This document shows positions 52,836-64,000 of a stretch of DNA of 64,000 bases, one piece after another (within the stretch, counting starts at the first letter, position 1; each line of letters starts with the position of its first letter). The stretch is from the NCBI RefSeq assembly GCF_014529535.1, contig NW_023503616.1, forward strand, positions 682,001-746,000, given 5' to 3'. The translations under genes were made by a program, and so were the position numbers. This DNA comes from Bradysia coprophila (taxonomy: Eukaryota > Arthropoda > Insecta > Diptera > Sciaridae). The notes under the pieces were generated by a model that was given only the letters and a program-made list of their open reading frames with translations, searched no databases and was not told the origin of the DNA.

Positions 52836-54857
52836 ATGAAATAACGGAGCTCATCAATCGCCTGGAAAGCACACAAATCGACACGGAATCTGTACAAATT
52901 ATTGAAATTCTCGATAAATTAGCCGATACCGATCCGCCCCAATTCGATCAAATTCCTTTGCACAAACCATTACTGAATTTACTCAATCATTCGTCTGTTG
53001 ATGTCAAGACAAAAGTTGCCAAATTCATTGCTGAGATAAGCAAAACGGAAAATCAACGCAAACAATTCACCGATATCGAGACGTTACGAAAATTGATTGG
53101 ATCCATCGAAAACGTGAACCTAAACTCAAATTTCGAATATGTGATTCAAGTGTGCCGAGCACTCGGTAACATTATGTTTGAAAATTCCGATGCACGGGAC
53201 ATACTGGCTAATATAAGCGGGGACAAGACGTTAGTGGAGCTATTGGATGTACGATTGCCAGATGTGAGCGAGACAAGCATTCAATTCATGAAAGTTCGGT
53301 GCGGATTAATTTCGAATTATTTGGTTGGTGGCGAAGAAATAGCGAAAAGGGCTATGGATTTACAGATTTTAAAGAAAATTGAACAAACCGTTGAGTTGTG
53401 TTCGAATGATGTGGAAAATTCGGAAGATCTGTTGTTAAATACGCTGCCCCCGCTGAGTATTCTGACGGAAAATGTTCAGGACTTGAACTTTGTACCTGCC
53501 TTGAATCAGCAATTAGTCAAAATTTTATCGGAATCAAAGAATCCAGACATCGCCGAAATGATTTTGGATCTGTTGCTGTTCCAAGCTGAAAACGGTGAGC
53601 ACATTTCATTCATATTTTGCAGTCAATTCACACACTCTTCTTGTACATTCTTGTACAAACTGAAATTGAAATCTCCTTCTCCATCAAACTGATAAACAAA
53701 TCTTATTTCAGATGATGTAAAGCTGCTCCTAGCGAAGGAAGGTCTCTGCGAAACGATTTACAAGTTGCTGGAAAAATACAAGACACTTGCTAATACTAGC
53801 GAAGCCAGAGCACTTATGAAACTTGCCTGTGACTTAGTCGTACTCATTTTGACCGGGGATGATTCTATGCATTACCTTTACACTGAAACGCCGCTATTAA
53901 AGTACATCGAAGACTGGTTGGATTCTTATGACATAGATTTACTGACGACGGGTGTATTGGCATTGGGCAATTTCGCACGTACAGACAGTCATTGCATTTT
54001 TATGGTTGAGAACAACATTATGAAAAAATTGCTGGGTATGTTCTTGAATGGCACGCATCTCAACGGCCATTACAATTAATAGAACCACTTTCTCTTGCAC
54101 AGAAATTTTATCGAAAAACAATGGCATCGACAATGATATGCGCCTACAGCACGCACTGTTGAGTGCTCTGCGGAATCTGGTCATACCGAAACCGAATAAG
54201 CCCGCCGTCTGCGAAGCTGGTCTTGTGCAAACAATACTACCAATGTTGGAGATACATCAGCCACCGGTTGTTTTCAAGTTGCTTGGAACTCTACGGATGA
54301 CTGTCGATGGACAAGAGAAACTGGCTCACGAACTGCTGCAAAACGAAAAACTTATCAAACAACTCGTTCTTTGGAGCAAATCATCAGACTACGCAAATGT
54401 GACTGGAGAGTCCTGTCGATTAATGGCATGGCTGGTGAAGCATGCATATTTCCGGAACAGAGATCCGACACAAAAGACCCCAGTCGATTTAAAGAGTTTG
54501 CTAGTTTTTGTGAAAGTTGATGGTGCTGTTGACAGTATGGTGTCGATGATGTGTTCACAACATTTGGTCATGCAGAACGAAGCCCTAATTGCCTTATGTA
54601 TTATTGTGGCCGTTCTGAATGGAAACCGTGACGACGTCAACTTGGATGAATTGTTAGTCAAATGTGAGTTAGGTCAACGTATGTCCGAATTTCTAGCAAA
54701 GAGTTCGGACACAATGACCAAAGAAATTGTTGAAAATTTGCAATCATTGATGTCGTTGTTACGTAAATCGGAAACGTTAATCAGCCACTTAGACAAACAT
54801 AACATTGACGAATCCCTCAAATCAATTCCAATTTTGACTGAATACTGTACGCTGTAG
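52836..54857 (+). CDS. vimar: RAP1GDS1 / vimar (armadillo-repeat GTPase regulator), first exon unresolved
   Basis: Known family members (SmgGDS) are cytosolic armadillo-repeat proteins that bind small GTPases such as Rho and Rap. Drosophila vimar is the fly orthologue and interacts with Miro. Exons are 52836-53594, 53712-54035 and 54103-54857, with GT-AG introns of 117 and 67 bases and a continuous frame. They encode about 612 residues, close to the family's roughly 600. Family landmarks are visible: VCRALGNIMFE, LGNFARTDSHC, QHALLSALRNLVIP, FKLLGTLRM and VMQNEALIAL. The protein is a chain of helical repeats with no signal peptide. A polypyrimidine tract ending in AG at 52834-52835 marks a 3' splice site, so a short upstream exon must supply the start. 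Alternatively translation starts at the in-frame ATG at 52799, which would read through that tract. Confidence 0.93.
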
Positions 54858-55321
54858 GTAAACGGAGATTAGGTCTTATACCGAGCCGGGGTTTAATTGT
54901 TGGATCGAAAAGGAATGTTGTAAACCTACACAAAGTGATTGAATTTTTACCATATTTTGTCGTCAAATTTTTAAAACAAGAAACTTAAAATTAAGCGTCT
55001 CTGGGGCTCGCAGCACATTAAGTGCTAGCGGCTCATTTAAGAAAACATTAATTCTAGAAATAGCAAAGATTCCGAGATTCAATCGATTGAATGTAGTGCA
55101 TTTTGAGTATAAAAATAATTTGAAAATGATTGAAGCAACTAAACTAATGAAAGGTCAATTAATGGGGGAGGTAAATGCGAAATTGAATTTTGTTTTATTT
55201 CCATGGCGATCGTCTTAGGTATATGTCGTGACACAAAATGTACACAATTTCATTCAAATTTTTAAAAGAAAATTTTAATTAGAATTTGCTTGTACTAAGT
55301 TTAAATTTATTTATTCAACAA

Positions 55322-55327
55322 AATAAA
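55322..55327 (+). terminator. Polyadenylation signal of the vimar-like gene
   Basis: AATAAA lies about 465 bases after the TAG stop and is the first well-placed signal I saw. Confidence 0.5.
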
Positions 55328-55699
55328 AACAGAAAAACATTTAAATAGTTGCCTTGAAGTGTTTCATTTACGATGAAAGTCCCGCGTGTTACGCAGATGA
55401 AACTCAATAACAAACAACAAAAACATAAAAATTTTATAATTGGAATATTCCTTGCGAGTATGGAGATGATTTCGAAAAGGTGGACGAGATTTTTTTATCT
55501 TCTTCGATTGATCTTGTAATGTGATGCGATCAGAATGAGTTTGGACAGCCTTTACAAAGGAAAATCACCCAATTACTGTCACTGATTCTGTTGCCTACCG
55601 AAATCGGACGCATTTTCCAGTGGACATATTTATGTGTGCCTAGAAAGGTATTCGACCCCAGAAAAAAAAACCTTCAAAAAAAATCTTCGAAGCTTGTGT

Positions 55700-55930
55700 A
55701 GAGGTCATCAAAAACCGAAAACTTGCACTTTCCTTACAAAAATGTCTCCAATTACACGAGCGGAACAGGATCGGAACATGTACTATTGAGCCGAATAGGC
55801 ACTTATTGGTTTTAAAATTCATCCACACTGAAATATGTGCACCTGAAGTTTTCAACCGAAGGCTTACACTGTTCTTACAGAAATATCTCGAAGTACACAA
55901 ACCGTACATGTGCTTTTGGGCCAAATAGAT
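55700..55930. repeat. Diverged two-copy tandem repeat, unit about 141 bp
   Basis: A unit starting near 55714 (ACCGAAAACTTGCACTTTCC, then ACATGTACTATTGAGCCGAA) is repeated from about 55855 (ACCGAAGGCTTACACTGTTC, then ACATGTGCTTTTGGGCCAAA). The copies are clearly related but have many substitutions. The minus-strand frame here (55640-55948) follows the repeat. Confidence 0.6.
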
Positions 55931-55938
55931 TCTTCTTA

Positions 55939-56046
55939 TCTGCCGCAATTCGGAAGAAAAACAATTTCCAATGAAATAACAAACGAATTATTGGAAAATC
56001 TTTGTTATTTCCACTGGAAATTGTTTTTTATCCAAATTACGGCAGT
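55939..56046. mobile_element. 108-bp MITE, TA-flanked hairpin
   Basis: TCTGCCGCAATTCGG at the left and, inverted, ACTGCCGTAATTTGG at the right continue into AAAACAATTTCCA and AAATAACAAA words, giving about 45-base arms around a 17-base loop. TA flanks both sides (55937-55938 and 56047-56048). Confidence 0.8.
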
Positions 56047-56048
56047 TA

Positions 56049-56610
56049 TGTGGATTGAATGAATCTACGGTGAAATAAAAGTTGAAATGTTTAAGTGCCC
56101 ATATTTCATCTCATATGCATCCAAACCTTATAAGACCCGCTTTGTAATACTATTCTCACATTTTACAAATGGTATCTTCTTCGCAATTCGCTTATTGTGC
56201 GCCCGATTTGGATATCTAAATGGCTGATCATTAAGGCGATGTTCTAGCTGTGGCTATAGAGATCAAAGCAAGACATTTTCATTGCATTATATGGACGAGC
56301 AAAAAAAAAAATTGTAAATATTCATCAGTGCATAACGTCGTCCACATTGCCATCAATATTTGTCACCACACAAATTTCACTGTAACATGAGTCCAAAAGT
56401 TCGAATTACTGGGCCAAACGTAGAACTCATCTCATATTTACTATCTGGGGACACCTCATTCTATTCGACCTCGAAAAGCTTTTGTTTCAATTATTTCAAT
56501 TTCAACAGTGGTTGATTGATCCATTGAACATGATTGAAGTATCGAGTTTTTTGTGTTATATTTCACTGAAATTCACTAAAAAAGGTAAATAAACGTAAAA
56601 GATAGAATTG
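56049..56610. other. Non-coding stretch
   Basis: No gene or repeat is recognised. Confidence 0.45.
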
Positions 56611-56824
56611 ACTATCACATATGCGTCTATTCATCTGTTATCGATAACGACAACAAAAATAATGACAAGCTCTAGGTAATATGGTCCTTTATGTAGTAAA
56701 ATGTATGTTAAAAATATTGAAGTACAAGATTTGAAATCAACTGATTGAAAATACTCTGATCAATGGAAGTAATAGTTATAGATCCAATAATAATAGTGGT
56801 CATATTCTTGCCGTCTGTAACAGG
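56611..56824 (+). repeat. CCTGTCACA MITE family, copy of about 214 bp
   Basis: It carries the family words in order: CTATTCATCTGTTATCGATA, AATAATGACAAGCTC, GGTCCTTTATGTAGTAAAAT, GAAGTACAAGATTTGAAATC, GGAAGTAATAG and GCCGTCTGTAACAGG. It is very similar in layout to the copy at 41740-41947. Confidence 0.8.
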
Positions 56825-56932
56825 TTTAGAGTGAATTTACGAGACGTTGATTTTTGAAAACTACGAGGTAATCATGGAATTCTTCGACATTCCTGAGTTC
56901 AAAACAGCTTTTTTTTAGTACTTTCGTTTTCA

Positions 56933-57433
56933 TTAGTAGTACAAAACTTGGGATTTGCTGTTCACGTGCCAGTGTATCGATGCATCCCATACCAACGAGC
57001 GCCAAGGGAAAATCGTCATGTCATCGGCGCGCTTTCCATCTTCGCGGACCTGGGGGTTCCAGATTGTTGGTTGGCTGACTGTGTTGAGAGAGCGTTTCAA
57101 GATCGCATTGAACGTTACGTGACGACCGAATCTACCTGTGCTTCTGTTGCATGATAGTCCATGAATTTGGTTTGCTTTCATGATTGCTCCACAACGACAC
57201 TCGAATTGTTTGCAGATTGGCCCTCCAATTCTCAATGAAATAGCGATGCGTAATGTAGTGCCATCCAGTATTGTTCCCAGGTTCTTTGACGGTAATGGAA
57301 GAAGGCATGCTCCAGATTCAGGTCGTGAGAGAGCAAGGAGTTGTGCTACATGTTCCGGTGACTGTCGTGGAATGTTTTCGTTTAATAGACTTTGCAAAAA
57401 GAAAATCCAATGGTTGAAGCGATCGTATAACAT
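56933..57433 (-). pseudogene. C-terminal fragment of a non-LTR retrotransposon (CCHC plus restriction-like endonuclease)
   Basis: The minus-strand frame gives 166 residues resembling the C-terminal region of R2/R4/NeSL-type non-LTR retrotransposon proteins. It has a zinc-knuckle-like segment ECRCG...IHGLSC, then GRFGRH, then DGKRADDMT in place of the usual KRPDG-type motif, and finally LVWDASI. In these elements this region follows the reverse transcriptase and cuts target DNA. Here the reverse transcriptase is absent and the frame stops soon after WDASI, so it is a 5'-truncated dead copy. The core is GC-richer than its surroundings. The family assignment is from motif memory and should be checked by search. 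Confidence 0.65.
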
Positions 57434-58390
57434 CTATTCATGAATAGATAGTGACCTGTACTATCCAAAGCAAAAATAGTTAGGCATGTAGGGTAACAAT
57501 AAGTCACAATCCATTTGAAGCATTTTAATCGAACCACAAATGTTAAATATCGAGAAATTTACACGTCCTTTAAGTCTTGTTTTACAAATTGGACTTTGGA
57601 AAGCGAAATCAATGACGCTGACAAGATCCGCCGGCTAGACCAAAAAAAATCCTTATTTAAGTCCTTGATTCCCGGCAGGGCAGGGATTCGATTAAAAGTC
57701 AAACTGTTTTTAATTATTATCATAAAGATTTTCTTGATTTTTTATTTACTATATCAGTAAAATAACAGTATTCGCAATCACAATATACCAGCAGTGCGTA
57801 ATGTTCTGTGGTCATTCTCGTTTTCCAATTATTTTATTTATCTTCTTCTTCTTCTCGATTTCTTTTATTTATATTTTCCTATTCCCTATACAAAGTGTTT
57901 TTTTATTTTTATTTTCTTTTTTTATATTTATTATCTCAATACAATCCATTCCTTTATTTGCTACTTTTTTCATTTAAAAAGTTTGTTTTTAGTTTCAATT
58001 TTTGAATATTTTCGTTTTCAGTTTTCAATGCTTCCATTCTGTTTATACGTGTGACTTAAATACGATAACATATGAAACGTTTACAAATTTGAAATGAATA
58101 TTTTATAGATGATTTCAGCCGATGTTTGAATTTAATAATTTATTTCAGTTCACAATTTTCTTAATCGACAGAGAATTAAGTTTCGGCTACAAAAAAGTGA
58201 TATTAAATTGGGGAAATAAAAAAGGGAAATAATTTAGAAATGAAAAATGTCTACACAATTGGATTAATGGGATTTTGTTTTAAACATAATTTCAATTCGA
58301 TTAAAAGCACTCGAATCGCATTTGATTCATTTCCATTAACACTTTTAGTTTTTTTGTAATTTATTTATTTCCTTCTTCTTCTTCGGTTTC
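57434..58390. other. T-rich non-coding stretch downstream of Sec24
   Basis: Positions 57810-58030 are extremely T-rich on the plus strand, with CTT runs. The open frames there are made of F, L, Y and S and are not genes. Confidence 0.55.
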
Positions 58391-58396
58391 TTTATT
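58391..58396 (-). terminator. Polyadenylation signal of Sec24
   Basis: AATAAA on the minus strand lies about 150 bases beyond the stop codon. Confidence 0.6.
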
Positions 58397-58542
58397 TTGA
58401 ATTTTTACTTTATATGATCCACAACAAATACAAGTACATTATTCAAATCGAATCATTTTGATATTTATACATGGTCGCTGTTCATTTTGGGTTCGACAAA
58501 AAAAATATAATAAAAACATAAAAACGTCACGGACTAGTCATC

Positions 58543-61500
58543 CTACTTCACCTGCGAACGTAAATGCTGTATAAACTCATAATACGATAAACTACTTTCG
58601 GATCGGTCATCGACGAGCTTTTCGGTGAACGTTGTTCTAAACGGACTACTGTCTCTGCAAAATAAAAAAAAATATTTTTGGTGACATGCCAAATCGATCG
58701 ATTTCAATTCGATTAGTTTACCTAATAATTTGTATTGTCGCCGTGTATGGTTTATCTACGCTAATCGCTTCAATAAATGTGTGTAAGGCTTCATTTTCCG
58801 GCGTTCCAGTTGTTGGTAGATCGTAACATTGGTCTGGTATTTCGTTAACTGACGATATTCCTGAAATGTCGATGAAAAATATGAAACGGTTAATTGGTCA
58901 CACCGTAATTGTTCGTCTTAAAGATTGTGTTGACCACCAATGAGACACCCTGGACAGGGCCTATTGTTGGTGATTTTATTCACTGCAATGACTGCGACTT
59001 TTACCGACAAATGTTTTCGGTAAATTTCAGTAATTTCGTAAATAAAATAGGCCAGTGTCAGGGACAACTCAGACAATGCTTTAAAAGACAAAAAAAATGA
59101 ATTGAATGAGCCACTTACCAAATACATTTTTCAAAATACTAGGAGGCACATTCGTTCCAACAAGAATAAGTATTTGTAATCCAGTATCCAACATGAACAC
59201 TGACCGTGAGTCAAGTCTGCAACGGAGATAGAAAACATTCGGTCACATCGTTTGATAAAGCAATATCCAAAACAATTCGCCTTACCTTTCAGCCGACAAT
59301 TGCAGCAGTGGTGGATCGTATTTATTTTCTTCGTTGTCATCAGTTGCTTGATAAAACAAATTGTCCAAATGATAGAAATCCGGATAAATGTTCCGAATCA
59401 ATTGATCCAAAGGCATAGTTTTCAGTTCGCACATAGCGAATACACGATCATCTAAACGAGTACTGGTACCGGTACGGAAAGCTATATGTTTCAACAGCGC
59501 CAACATGTATAAAGGTAACAATGACAGATTGGTTGGTGCTATCAATTGGCCTTGAGAACCAGTCGGTAAATTCTGTGCCACTCTAAACGCACTAAACACA
59601 TCCACTGAAGCATTTATGAATGCATCCCGAGCGTCCGTTATGCTAGTTTGCAGCGATCGATCCACTGCCATTTTTGAAATGAGTCCGATAATCGCTTGAC
59701 AATCAGCTGAATGCATAACGTCCGACAGACTTGAAGTGACGGGTAGACAGAGAGTATGAACTCGGATGCGGCGTTCACCTTTACTACTGGTATACAGTAA
59801 GGCAGCTTGAAAGCACACAGTCTTTGTGTCGGTAAGACTCTCCTCGTACGATATTTGCATGCCGAAACCGGCGTCTGGATTCACATTCGGGAGAGATAGC
59901 AGATCAGTCGATCGAACGAAGAAATTTCCATGGAATGTATGTATTGCCTGGAAAAAGAGAGCCATTTGGTAAGGATGATCCGGCCTGACGAATCGAAAAT
60001 CTTACCAAGCCACGAGTACATCGAACTCGCATAACTGATTCGAATCCAATTTTGCGGGTGAGGTAACGTTCTAGACATTTTTTGAATTGCTCTACTTGTT
60101 GGGTCTTGGAGCTATTGAAAAGCGGGAAATGATGTAGGCATCCACCACTGAATTTACTGATTCCAGCTGCAAGGAAAAATGCGAAAATGTTGAGTGTAAG
60201 TAGGAGTTCATTTCAGGCTCAGGTCATAACACTTACATATCGTTGCTAGATCACTATACTGACTGTTGAGCAAGAAAACATCAACGGCTATTTGTTGTCC
60301 GGAACATTCGAGGGCTAAACGTTTATAAAAGTCAGTTGCTGGTCCTAAATGTTGAATTTCTTTGGCTGATCGATCGTTTGGATTTTCCCTGTTTAAAAAT
60401 GAAAAAAAAGGTCAGTCACCAGTGGACAGTGCACACTTTTCATCGTCTTCTTACCTAGATTTTAAAGCTCCCGGTCCTACGTTTGGCAAACAAGTTTGAA
60501 AAACTGTAACTCTACCGCCAGGTTGATGCTAGAATTCGGAATTTAGTTTATAAGTCATGCCGGAGAGAGTTAAATCAAACATTTCCTACCATCAATTTAT
60601 AAGCGATTTGTAGCGCTGCTCCGAGGGCTGAATTAGAGTCATACGAATTGGCAAACCGTTTCGGCAATTGACACAGTAAATCTTTTATCAATTCCTTGCA
60701 TTCATTCAAATTGATCAACAAATTATCCGGGCAAGGTAAAAACGGATCTTCAATATCGACAACGGTAATTTCGTGCGGTTGATTGAATCCCTCGGCAATC
60801 GAATAGAAATGCACCGCACTGTTGTACGCAATGAATCCGACTTGGGCGCGAGCATCGCCAGGTAAATCTTCAAGATGATCGGCTAATTGCTGGCAGACAA
60901 CATCCAAGTAACCGGATTGTTGGGCTATTTGTGATACGTCCAATAAGAACAGATATATGGCCGGTTGAGGCGGTCGTAGCTGTGCAAATTGTTTTGGATG
61001 AAAAAATTGAAAATTGGAACATTTACGCACCGAGCTTACCATATATTCGGATGGGGCAATGAATTCAATGGTGCTCGATTTCACTTCAGGCCTTCTAGTT
61101 ACGTCTCCATATGATTTGCTAACCGGATCGTATTGAAATTCATCTGGTACTGTTGGAGAATCAACAATTGTACGGAAAGGAATTGGAATTGGCTAATTTT
61201 GGCTTACACTCATTGACACGATAACACAAATTGCATCTCCATTTTTTACTGTCCACAAACGAAACGAATGGATTAATGTAGGTCCTACAAGCTCGGCACC
61301 GAACAATAGTGGAACACTGAATCACAGGCAAATTCTAGAAACAAAAATTGTGGCACAACGTTAATGACCGAGGTCTCACAGGCAGTTCAAAAATGATTTT
61401 ACATTTAAATCTCTGAACGGATGAATCAAAATTCCCAATGGAAGCCTGGACTTCTGTAGCAGACTGTTGCTTTCCGGAATTTTGGTGATGGTGCACCGTA

Positions 61501-62899
61501 AAATGCTTCGAAAGAAATTTCATTCGTAAACACATTGAATTGTTAGTCGATCGAAAGGGAACACTCACTCTGAACTACAGTTGACTGACTCGTAAAATTC
61601 GTGGCCTAGTTCAATAGCTGGTGGAACAACCTTTGATGTTGGGAGAATGTGACGCTGTTGCATTAGATCAACAGTCTCATGTCCCCACATTTTATTGAAT
61701 CCTTGCTGCGTCACACCCATCGGATTCTGAGGATAATTCGATTGCTTGGCATTTTGATATTGAATCGGAGCATTGTTTGTTTGACCGGTAAACACGTTGC
61801 TTTGCTGCGACGGATAGGCATTTTGCATCGGAGGTGGCTGTTGTCTCTGTTGTTGTGGTTGTTGTTGATGTTGCTGTTGCATTGGTGGAGCTGATGTCTG
61901 AGGTGGATACATGGGCCTTTTATTTGCGTTAGTTAAAGGTGGTCCCGCTGCTGAATTAGTTGTTGGTGGATAGAGTGGTGGAGCAGCGTTCGGTTGATTG
62001 TTATTCGGAAATTGATTGGGATACTGGGTCTGAGTTGCTGCTGGACCAGGCGGAATCATTTGATTCGTATGAGATTGACTGTATGGTTGCTGCGGCGGAG
62101 TTTGAATGTTCGAGTTGGGTGGTGTGGCCTGATTCAAATGATTATTCAACGGCGGCATCGATGGATATTGTTGCTTTTGAAGTTGCTGTGGCGGCATTTG
62201 TCCATTGATGTTTTGATGATATTGTAAATTTGGCGGCTTTTGCATGGTAGGACCCAAGGGTTGTTGATTCGACGAACCATTTACCGGAAATTCGGAATTA
62301 ATTTTTGGTGGCATTCGCGACGCATTGAGAGGATTTACATTTCCGTTCACTAGATTTGGTGCATAGGGATTCGTTGCTACATTTCCACTATGCTGACCGT
62401 TCGTTATGTTCATATTCTGCATGTTCGTTGCTAAATTAGCTACGTTCGGATTCGCCACATTCTGACCGGATAAATTTTGTGTCGATCCATGTAACGATCC
62501 CGGCTGAGATGGTGGAAACAAATGCTGATTTTGACTAGACATCTGCGACGAACCGACGAATTGCTTAGATGGTTGGCTCGGTGGTAAATGCGCAGAATTT
62601 ATGGATTGATTAAGTGCCGGTGATGCGGTCCGAGAGGACGAATTGCTTCCACCATTCACCAATAACGATTGTTGGCGATTTTGCGGAAACTGTTGTTGTA
62701 TATATTGAGAGTTGAATTGTTGCGCTTGATTTTGTGGTGGCAGTTGCTGATGGGGCGGCAGCTTATTTTGCATTTGATGAGTCATTGGTGGCTGCGGCTG
62801 ATATTGTCCAGTGATTGATGGAGGTTGAAATTTGTTGTATGAATCTAATTGAGTTGCCGCTGGAAGTCCATTTGGTAATGGTTGAGATGGAAACGACAT
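58543..62899 (-). CDS. Sec24AB: Sec24A/B COPII coat subunit, 12 exons, complete
   Basis: Sec24 pairs with Sec23 in the inner COPII coat and selects cargo for ER-to-Golgi vesicles. Minus-strand exons: 62899-61569, 61505-61403, 61334-61208, 61149-61040, 60979-60590, 60528-60455, 60388-60237, 60166-60006, 59947-59286, 59216-59119, 58860-58722, 58654-58543. All junctions are GT-AG and the frame is open throughout, giving 1152 residues. Residues 1 to about 440 are disordered and rich in Q, P and N. A zinc finger follows (C491, C494, C512, C515), then the trunk (LRPPQPAIYLFLLDVS), beta-sandwich (HGNFFVRSTDLLSL), helical (RTGTSTRLDDRVFAMC) and gelsolin-like regions. The core matches the A/B class rather than C/D. 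An AG just before GCGAAAATG suggests a 5' UTR intron. All introns are 58-70 bases except intron 10 (258 bases). Confidence 0.97.
58940..59055. mobile_element. Possible hAT-like MITE inside Sec24 intron 10
   Basis: CAGGGCCTATT (58955 region) repeats the first 11 bases of the hAT MITE at 46566. Near the other end AAAATAGGCCAGTGTCAGGG is an imperfect inverted counterpart. Intron 10 is about 190 bases longer than the other Sec24 introns, as an insertion would predict. I found no clean 8-base duplication, so the boundaries and superfamily are uncertain. Confidence 0.5.
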
Positions 62900-64000
62900 T
62901 TTCGCCTAAAAGTATCAAGAGTTTAGATCAGTTTGGTCGTTGTCAGTGAACACTTAGAGCTGCATTTACATTCGTTGCATTCAAACGCTCACAATTAGGA
63001 CAAAAATCATTTCACTTCAACAACAGATACGATACTACATCCAACCGTCGACTATAAACGATTTTCCTGGCATTATTATGCTAATGGCTGAGAAAGCTAC
63101 GCAGTAAATGTTTTCCGCATATTCAAAGCTGAAATGTGGGTACAAAAACACCTGAATTTGAATTTGCTCTTGAACTGACGTATGAGCTTAGTCTAAAAAA
63201 CATTTGTGCTAACAAACGTTGCGACGCAACAGATGGGAATTTGTTGTGTATTGGTTGAGAACAATTCAGTTGGCCAAAAGCTGAAAACTTTCGATTTAAG
63301 ACGAACATCGTAAGCAATAATGTTAGCTTACAGGTACCTTAGGTGCTCATGTAAGTGAGAGATATACAAAATACAACATTGATGATTCGGTTGTTTTTGT
63401 TTATTATACGTCTATGTAGAGATATAAAGTCGTACGTCGTAACAAAAAGTATTTTATCTAAAACATTAGGAAAATCTAACGAGCTTAAATTCGATTATGG
63501 ATAGAACGAGTCTGTTGCAACGTTTACATTGACGAACGTGTATATTGAGATAAGAGCAAATTGCTGAAAATTGTTGCTTTTATTGACTGATATGACTGAT
63601 ATTCACTCCGTCACATCTTTTTTGTTGAAATTTCAATTCAAACAAATAACAAATTTGAATCAGCGATCACTTCGAATGATGCAAACAATTTGAAGGTGAA
63701 TTGAGTTGTAAAAAAAAACGTTGAAGACAGCATTAATTACCAAAAAAATAATCTCATAAAACGATATAATCACCTTGATTTATCATTTTCGCAGTCTTGG
63801 CAATCAAGAAGAAAGTGAAATAAATTTGCATGAAACTGATAGGATCTATGTCTTATGGACAATATTTACACACGAGTCAGTGAAGAATTGAAGAAAATAT
63901 TTGTTTTGTGGTATATGTGCGTTGTATTGCTATTGAATGTGTTAATACGGTTATTTGCGTACGACTATTCTGATTCAGGGTCAATGAAGAGCCGATGAGG
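62900..64000. other. Upstream region of Sec24
   Basis: It probably contains the Sec24 promoter and a 5' UTR exon. No further gene is recognised, and the minus-strand frame at 63123-63317 has no features. Confidence 0.45.

Noticed and set aside
56948..57443. Plus-strand frames opposite the retrotransposon fragment
   Set aside because: Antisense shadows; the minus strand carries the recognisable motifs.
57794..58054. F/L/Y-rich membrane-like frames
   Set aside because: The hydrophobic pattern comes from a T-rich low-complexity tract.
61679..62227. Plus-strand frames rich in L, W and R opposite Sec24 exon 1
   Set aside because: They are antisense readings of the Q/P/N-rich Sec24 N-terminus.

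Overview
The window is AT-rich, intron-bearing eukaryotic DNA. Short GT-AG introns (mostly 58-70 bases), animal-type nuclear tRNA-Val genes and the Sec24A/B, RAP1GDS1/vimar and ADP/ATP-carrier sequences fit an insect, and a nematoceran fly would be my guess. The species cannot be decided by reading alone. No operons, Shine-Dalgarno sites or CRISPR arrays are present.

Genes are sparse and lie mostly in the right half. Positions 1-26250 contain no gene I can support: they are AT-rich non-coding DNA with many inverted-repeat elements, some nested. Two tRNA-Val(AAC) genes stand head to head inside an inverted duplication near 26.3-26.8 kb. A three-exon ADP/ATP carrier gene lies on the minus strand (34031-35075). 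A degenerate tRNA-like sequence is at 36.86 kb. A 1.7 kb terminal-inverted-repeat element (37372-39056) ends about 25 bases before a small two-zinc-finger ORF (39082-39507). The minus strand at 40.3-41.1 kb holds broken protein-like segments that look like a decayed, unidentified gene.

The RAP1GDS1/vimar gene (52836-54857, plus strand) is complete except for a small unresolved first exon. A C-terminal fragment of a non-LTR retrotransposon endonuclease lies at 56933-57433. A complete 12-exon Sec24A/B gene occupies 58543-62899 on the minus strand and gives a 1152-residue COPII cargo adaptor. Its reading frame was followed through all eleven introns without a break.

The genes are unrelated housekeeping functions: mitochondrial nucleotide exchange, small-GTPase regulation, ER export and tRNA supply. 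They do not form a pathway. The most distinctive content is the dense set of miniature inverted-repeat elements. Three have hAT-like 8-base duplications or ends, at least seven are flanked by TA, and one roughly 210-base family is present in several copies. I see no convincing evidence of a new biological system.
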